Assembly: GCA_030621975.1 (NCBI GenBank)
Contig: JAUXGQ010000005.1
Span: 1 to 13,591 of the forward strand
Length of the DNA: 13,591 nt
Direction of reading: 5' to 3'
Source of the DNA: Gammaproteobacteria bacterium
GTDB taxonomy: Bacteria > Pseudomonadota > Gammaproteobacteria > Chromatiales > Chromatiaceae
Shown here: positions 10,773 through 13,591 of the stretch, in pieces
Position numbering within the stretch: the stretch's first letter is position 1
Layout: every line of letters starts with the position of its first letter
The notes under the pieces: generated by a model
What the model was told of the DNA's origin: nothing
The model's input: only the letters and a program-made list of their open reading frames with translations
Database searches by the model: none
Program-made: the position numbers and the translations under genes

Positions 10773-10795
10773 ACACCAGCCCCGGGCTGGCGCCC
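10771..10795 (-). other. Strong hairpin between rplA and the L10 leader
   Basis: GGGCGCCAGCC and GGCTGGTGTCC pair over 11 bp with two G-U wobbles around a 3-nt loop CGG, starting 8 nt after the rplA stop. No T tract follows. It shares two bases with the outer stem of the L10 leader, so the two are adjacent or weakly competing. It may be a processing or 3'-end stem of the rplKA message. Confidence 0.5.
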
Positions 10796-10803
10796 CAAAG
10801 TCT

Positions 10804-11499
10804 TCACATCGCGAGACTGGACTGGTCCAGCGTCAAACCCGGTCCCATGGTGGTGGACACGGTAATTCGCTCTACATACACCCCTTTTGCCGCGCTCGGT
10901 TTGGCCTTGTTCAGGTCGTTGAGCAAGGCCTCCAGGTTTTCACGCAGCTTGGCAGGTTCAAAATCAACCTTGCCTAAGGTGCAATGAATGATACCCGCCT
11001 TATCGGTCCGATAACGCACCTGACCCGCCTTCGCGTTGTTGACTGCCTCGGCAACGTTTGGCGTCACCGTCCCCACCTTCGGGTTGGGCATCAAGCCACG
11101 GGGGCCCAGGATCGGGCCTAGCTTACCGACGACCCGCATGGCATCCGGCGACGCGATGACCACATCGAAGTCCATCTTGCCGGCTTTGACGTCCGCGGCC
11201 AGATCGTCCATGCCAATGATGTCCGCGCCTGCCTCTTTGGCCGCATCCGCATTCGCCCCCTGGGTAAATACGGCCACCCGCACGACCTTCCCCGTGCCGT
11301 TGGGCAGCACGGTGGAACCACGCACCACCTGATCGGACTTACGGGGATCCACCCCGAGATTAACGCTTACATCGACAGCTTCGGTGAATTTCACACTGGA
11401 CAACTCTTTCAAGAGACCGAATGCCTCCTCCGCGCCATACTGGCTGCCCGGCTGGAGTTTTTCCCGAATTGCTCTAAAACGTTTGGATGACTTGGCCAT
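10804..11499 (-). CDS. rplA: 50S ribosomal protein L1
   Basis: L1 binds helices 76-78 of 23S rRNA, forms the mobile L1 stalk at the E site, and in E. coli represses its own L11-L1 message. The 231-residue protein starts MAKSSKRFRAIREKL. The family signature KLGPILGPRGLMPNPKVGTV is at 126-145, with the conserved FTEAVDVSVNLGVDP at 38-52. The ATG at 11497-11499 lies 2 nt after the rplK stop, and its GGAGGG (11509-11514) sits inside the end of rplK. This implies translational coupling. The TGA stop is at 10804-10806. A 214-nt structured gap follows before rplJ. Confidence 0.98.
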   Translation of the reverse strand: MAKSSKRFRAIREKLQPGSQYGAEEAFGLLKELSSVKFTEAVDVSVNLGVDPRKSDQVVRGSTVLPNGTGKVVRVAVFTQGANADAAKEAGADIIGMDDLAADVKAGKMDFDVVIASPDAMRVVGKLGPILGPRGLMPNPKVGTVTPNVAEAVNNAKAGQVRYRTDKAGIIHCTLGKVDFEPAKLRENLEALLNDLNKAKPSAAKGVYVERITVSTTMGPGLTLDQSSLAM

Positions 11500-11501
11500 G
11501 A

Positions 11502-11933
11502 TCAGACACCCTCCACGTCGAGACCCATGCTCCGGGCGCTGCCCGCGATGGTGCGTACCGCCGCGTCCATATCCGCCGCCGAGAGGTCGGGCATCTTGGT
11601 GGTGGCAATCTCTTCCAATTGCGCGCGTGTAACGGTGCCCACCTTGACTGTATTAGGGGTGCCGCTGCCCTTCGGGATGCCAGCCGCTTTTCTGAGCAGG
11701 ACCGCGGCGGGCGGCGTCTTGGTGATGAAGGTGAAACTGCGATCGGCGTAAACCGTGATCACCACCGGGATCGGCAAGCCCTTTTCCAGATTCTGGGTCT
11801 TGGCGTTGAAGGTCTTGCAGAACTCCATGATATTGACGCCATGCTGACCCAGTGCGGGCCCAACGGGTGGACTGGGGTTGGCCTCCGCGGCCGGAACCTG
11901 AAGCTTGATAAAAGCCTCGATCTTTTTTGCCAT
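11502..11933 (-). CDS. rplK: 50S ribosomal protein L11
   Basis: L11 binds the GTPase-associated centre of 23S rRNA. It is needed for RelA activation by uncharged tRNA and is the target region of thiostrepton-type antibiotics. The 143-residue product has the proline-rich N-terminal domain PSPPVGPALGQHGVNIMEF (20-38). The C-terminal rRNA-binding domain begins near 75, with KTPPAAVLLRKAAG (72-85). The ATG at 11931-11933 has AGGAG (11940-11944) at 6-nt spacing. The stop is TGA. It is probably the first gene of an rplKAJL-rpoBC unit. The 355-nt upstream gap is structured, but no convincing promoter could be assigned in it. Confidence 0.98.
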   Translation of the reverse strand: MAKKIEAFIKLQVPAAEANPSPPVGPALGQHGVNIMEFCKTFNAKTQNLEKGLPIPVVITVYADRSFTFITKTPPAAVLLRKAAGIPKGSGTPNTVKVGTVTRAQLEEIATTKMPDLSAADMDAAVRTIAGSARSMGLDVEGV

Positions 11934-11944
11934 GCTATGCTCCT

Positions 11945-12100
11945 ACGGGTGCAGACGCCTCGCGGCTCCCCGAAAGTTTTCGAAATCTGGTCGGCCGACG
12001 CGATTCGAGCTAACGGCACTGTACTGCGTTGTCTACTGGACGCCCGGGGTGCCTCTAAGAGCGTTCCTCTCGGCCGTCCCTGGCGGCGTTAGGGTTCTTT
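11945..12100 (-). other. rplK leader region with small dyads, no clear promoter
   Basis: The part of the gap nearest rplK contains several weak structures. GTCGGCCGAC is a perfect 10-nt palindrome (11990-11999). CGAAA/TTTCG lies at 11971-11982. A GGACG/CGTCC stem (12075-12079 with 12038-12042) encloses the hairpin GAGAG-GAACG-CTCTT (12057-12071). An L1 autoregulatory site would be expected here from E. coli. The branched stem at 12038-12079 is the only candidate I see, and I cannot match it to the L1-binding consensus. Partial promoter words such as TAGACA near 12030 lack a good partner. Confidence 0.35.
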
Positions 12101-12142
12101 AAAAACCCCAGCCCGGACCTCCTGTCCGGTCGTTCGGCGGGG
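12101..12142 (-). terminator. Candidate intrinsic terminator of the secE-nusG unit
   Basis: On the minus strand CCGGAC/GTCCGG (12124-12129 with 12113-12118) forms a 6-bp hairpin with loop AGGAG. Outer CCCC (12139-12142) can pair with GGGG (12106-12109), which is followed at once by TTTTT (12101-12105). The G-rich closing pairs abutting the T run resemble an intrinsic terminator, although the intervening internal loop is large. It lies about 160 nt after nusG and well upstream of rplK. Confidence 0.45.
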
Positions 12143-12170
12143 CGACCATTCACTGGATGGTCGCGGCCTC
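12108..12170 (-). repeat. Two-hairpin module, copy B
   Basis: In plus-strand reading this segment has CCAGCCCGG, a hairpin (12113-12129), the linker CGTTCG (12131-12136), then a hairpin with 8-bp perfect arms GCGACCAT/ATGGTCGC (12142-12149 and 12157-12164) around a loop containing CACTGGA, ending GCGGCCTC. The same words in the same order occur in copy C. The RNA-sense strand is minus, as for the genes on both sides. Confidence 0.6.
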
Positions 12171-12225
12171 TGTAAGTCAGCCTCTGGACGGCGTGTTCCA
12201 AGTAAACATCCCTGTACTGCTGCCA

Positions 12226-12247
12226 GCCCGGCCATCCATGGCCGGGC
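12226..12247 (-). other. 10-bp perfect hairpin
   Basis: GCCCGGCCAT and ATGGCCGGGC match exactly around 2 nt, realistically a 9-bp stem with the tetraloop TGGA in RNA sense. It follows the 37-nt palindrome after only 4 nt. No T tract follows on the minus strand. Confidence 0.75.
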
Positions 12248-12251
12248 GTTC

Positions 12252-12288
12252 GCCGCGGCAGTTTGTCCACTGGACAAACTGCCGCGGC
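12252..12288 (-). repeat. 37-nt near-perfect palindrome abutting the nusG stop
   Basis: Arms of 18 bp (GCCGCGGCAGTTTGTCCA and its exact complement, 12252-12269 and 12271-12288) flank a single central base at 12270. The arm ends at the base next to the nusG stop codon. As RNA it makes a very stable hairpin of about 17 bp with a 3-nt loop. Neither side carries a T tract, so simple intrinsic termination is unlikely. Transcript 3'-end protection, RNase III processing or a palindromic protein-binding site are alternatives. Confidence 0.8.
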
Positions 12289-12822
12289 TCACCCCTTCTC
12301 GACTTGGGTGAACTCGAGATCTACGGGGGTGGAACGGCCGAAGATCAATACCGACACCTTGAGCCGGCTTTTTTCGTAGTCGACTTCCTCGACCACGCCG
12401 TTGAAATCGTTGAAAGGTCCATCGACCACGCGCACCACCTCGCCGGGTTCGAAAAGCACCTTCGGGCGGGGTTTCTCTACGCCTTCCTGGACCCGCTGCA
12501 AAATGGCATCGGCTTCTTTGTCACTGATCGGGGCCGGGCGATCACCCGTGCCGCCGATGAACCCCATGACCTTGGGCACACCCTTGACCAGGTGCCAGGT
12601 CTCGTCGGTCATTTCCATATTGACAAGCACATAGCCCGGAAAGAATTTCCGTTCGCTCCTGCGTTGCTGTCCGCCCCGCATCTCCACCACTTCCTCCGTG
12701 GGGACCAGGATCTCCCCGAACATGTCCTGCACGTCCGCCCGCTTCACCCGTTCTTCGAGAGAACGCTTGACCTGTGTCTCGAACCCGGAGTACGCGTGTA
12801 TCACATACCAGCGCCTGGTCAT
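12289..12822 (-). CDS. nusG: Transcription termination/antitermination protein NusG
   Basis: NusG binds the beta' clamp to suppress pausing. In gammaproteobacteria its KOW domain links RNA polymerase either to Rho or to ribosomal protein S10. The 177-residue protein starts MTRRWYVIHAYSGFE. It has the NGN domain from 1 to about 117, with KFFPGYVLVNME at 59-70, and the KOW domain from about 124, with FEPGEVVRVVDGPFNDFNG. The open frame extends upstream to an ATG at 12960, but those 46 residues lie over secE in another frame and are not NusG-like. The chosen ATG lies 2 nt after the secE stop and is preceded by a G-rich site (GGGGGG at 12829-12834), so it is coupled to secE. The TGA stop directly abuts a 37-nt palindrome. 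Confidence 0.98.
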   Translation of the reverse strand: MTRRWYVIHAYSGFETQVKRSLEERVKRADVQDMFGEILVPTEEVVEMRGGQQRRSERKFFPGYVLVNMEMTDETWHLVKGVPKVMGFIGGTGDRPAPISDKEADAILQRVQEGVEKPRPKVLFEPGEVVRVVDGPFNDFNGVVEEVDYEKSRLKVSVLIFGRSTPVDLEFTQVEKG

Positions 12823-12824
12823 CG

Positions 12825-13202
12825 TCAGCCCCCCTGCCCGGTCAGTGCCCGAACGATGGACAGCAATAACATATCCACCAACCAGAGCAGAATACCGATG
12901 ATAAGTACCATGACCAACACGACCAGCGTGGTCTGAATGGTTTCCTGGCGACTCGGCCACACGACCTTACGGACTTCCAGCTTGGCATCGGACGCGAATT
13001 GCCACAATTTGCGCCCCGCGAGGGTCTGCATCGCAATCGCCGCTGAAACACCCGCTACCGCCAACAGACCAAGCACGCGCAATAACGTGGACTGGGTGTC
13101 GAAAAAATAAAATGCACCGATTCCAGCGCCGGCAAGGACCACCGCAGCCCATAGCTTCACGGTGTCCATGCTGGTACTTTCGACTTCAGTCTTTGCGTTC
13201 AT
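12825..13202 (-). CDS. secE: Preprotein translocase subunit SecE
   Basis: SecE is the small membrane subunit that clamps SecY in the SecYEG protein channel. The 125-residue product starts MNAKTEVEST. Hydrophobic segments lie at about 17-34, 40-60 and 91-118, matching the three-helix form of gammaproteobacterial SecE. The conserved amphipathic motif RKVVWPSRQET lies at 78-88. The frame continues upstream into tRNA-Trp, giving a spurious N-terminus, so the ATG at 13200-13202 was chosen by homology to MNAK-type SecE. No good Shine-Dalgarno site precedes it, and a second ATG at 13169 (MDTVK) is possible but has none either. The TGA stop is 2 nt before nusG. Confidence 0.96.
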   Translation of the reverse strand: MNAKTEVESTSMDTVKLWAAVVLAGAGIGAFYFFDTQSTLLRVLGLLAVAGVSAAIAMQTLAGRKLWQFASDAKLEVRKVVWPSRQETIQTTLVVLVMVLIIGILLWLVDMLLLSIVRALTGQGG

Positions 13203-13240
13203 AAAGATCGTGCAATACCCGGGACAGGAGCCACATAAAG

Positions 13241-13316
13241 TGGCAGGCCAGGAGGGACTCGAACCCCCAACCTGCGGTTTTGGAGACCGCTGCTCTACCA
13301 GTTGAGCCACTGGCCT
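13241..13316 (-). tRNA. trnW: tRNA-Trp (anticodon CCA)
   Basis: The 76-nt minus-strand sequence folds as a cloverleaf. The acceptor arms AGGCCAG/CTGGCCT pair over 7 bp, with discriminator G and an encoded CCA end. The D-arm region is GGCTCAACTGGTAGAGC. The anticodon stem GCGGT/ACCGC holds the loop CTCCAAA, so the anticodon is CCA. The T loop is TTCGAGT. It lies between tuf and secE, the usual place for tRNA-Trp in many proteobacteria, and is probably cut from a tuf-tRNA-secE transcript. secE begins 38 nt after its 3' end. Confidence 0.98.
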
Positions 13317-13346
13317 AAAAAAACTGAGGCCGTTTACAGGCGACAG
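13317..13346 (-). terminator. Weak terminator-like hairpin and T7 run before tRNA-Trp
   Basis: On the minus strand CTG-GCC pairs with GGC-CAG across a 2-nt mismatch around the loop TGTAAAC (13324-13346). It is followed by seven T (13317-13323) that abut the first tRNA base. The stem is poor, so this may be a leaky terminator after tuf or simply a U-rich RNase E-type cleavage site for tRNA 5' processing. The rest of the 106-nt tuf-tRNA gap shows no promoter. Confidence 0.3.
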
Positions 13347-13422
13347 CTTCCAAACCGGGCAGTTGCACGGAGACCCTGCTTGCCCTGTTGCTGCCTGCTA
13401 CCGACGCTCGATAATGCGCTGC

Positions 13423-13591
13423 TTACTCGATAACCTTGGAAACCACGCCGGCGCCAACGGTGCGCCCGCCCTCTCGAATCGCAAAGCGCACACCCTCCTC
13501 CATCGCGACCGGCACAATCAGCTCTACCGTCATCTTCACGTTGTCCCCCGGCATCACCATCTCCACCCCCTCGGGCAGATCGCACGAGCCG
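13423..13591 (-). CDS. tuf: Elongation factor Tu, C-terminal fragment cut by the window edge
   Basis: EF-Tu delivers aminoacyl-tRNA to the ribosomal A site as a GTP complex. Only the last 55 codons are present, reading LPEGVEMVMPGDNVKM, then FAIREGGRTVGAGVVSKVIE, with a TAA stop at 13423-13425. This is the end of beta-barrel domain 3, and the sequence follows the near-invariant family pattern. The 5' part lies beyond base 13591. Its place before tRNA-Trp-secE corresponds to the tufB position. A second tuf copy at the end of the str operon is likely but outside the window. Confidence 0.97.
   Translation of the reverse strand, partial: GSCDLPEGVEMVMPGDNVKMTVELIVPVAMEEGVRFAIREGGRTVGAGVVSKVIE

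Larger units (their letters stand above)
12223..12290 (-). repeat. Two-hairpin module, copy C
   Basis: In plus-strand reading this copy has CCAGCCCGG, the hairpin GCCCGGCCAT/ATGGCCGGGC (12226-12247), the linker CGTTCG (12247-12252), then a long hairpin centred on CACTGGA, ending GCGGCTC. It mirrors copy B in order and in the unpaired words, while most stem bases differ and remain complementary. Its right end runs into the nusG stop codon. Confidence 0.62.

Noticed and set aside
12030..12105. Possible rplK promoter words (TAGACA near 12030, CGGACA with TTTAAA near 12100-12130)
   Set aside because: TAGACA has no acceptable -10 at 16-18 bp. The other pair needs a 19-bp spacer with poor hexamers.
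12823..12960. A 46-residue N-terminal extension of NusG
   Set aside because: It overlaps secE out of frame and has no NusG similarity. The start at 12822 gives MTRRWYVIHAYSG, typical of the family.
13203..13310. An N-terminal extension of SecE beginning MAQLVEQRSPKP
   Set aside because: This is the well-known spurious translation of a tRNA gene. It is the minus-strand sequence of tRNA-Trp.
13334..13585. An open frame over the tuf end encoding a Gly/Arg-rich peptide
   Set aside because: Out-of-frame shadow of tuf. The correct frame reads the conserved EF-Tu C-terminus.

Overview
The window is a conserved transcription and translation gene cluster, with every gene read leftwards on the minus strand. 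In transcription order it holds the 3' end of tuf (EF-Tu), tRNA-Trp(CCA), secE, nusG, rplK, rplA, rplJ, rplL, rpoB, rpoC, rpsL and rpsG. rpoC followed directly by rpsL joins the L11-L10-rpoBC cluster to the str operon. That order occurs in many bacteria, including pseudomonads, but not in Escherichia coli, where the two blocks lie far apart. Protein lengths and sequences (RpoB 1358 aa, RpoC 1408 aa with E. coli residue numbering at the catalytic and zinc sites I counted, S12 124 aa, a SecE beginning MNAK) and the G+C-rich composition point to a gammaproteobacterium outside the Enterobacterales. A purple-sulfur or sulfur-oxidiser-like lineage is possible, but I cannot name a genus.

Region by region, right to left: 13423-13591 is the tuf C-terminus. 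13241-13316 is tRNA-Trp, preceded by a T7 run. 12289-13202 is secE-nusG, two nucleotides apart. 11934-12288 is a long non-coding interval full of hairpins, ending at rplK. 10804-11933 is rplK-rplA, two nucleotides apart. 10590-10803 is the rplJ leader, containing a recognisable L10-leader fold. 9626-10589 is rplJ-rplL. 9473-9625 holds a hairpin where the rplL/rpoB attenuator is expected. 1153-9472 is rpoB-rpoC. 880-1152 carries a near-consensus sigma-70 promoter and a structured leader for the str operon. 4-879 is rpsL-rpsG, presumably followed outside the window by fusA and tuf.

Together the genes encode the RNA polymerase catalytic core, the ribosomal stalk and its base (L10, L7/L12, L11) with L1, two small-subunit proteins of the decoding and head regions, the elongation factor NusG, a translocon subunit and the Trp tRNA. 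There is no mobile element, CRISPR array, defence system or unknown protein-coding gene. The novelty lies in the non-coding intervals. The most notable is the nusG-rplK gap, which appears to hold two diverged tandem copies of a two-hairpin module. The copies keep the same linker and loop words while their stems differ in sequence yet remain self-complementary.
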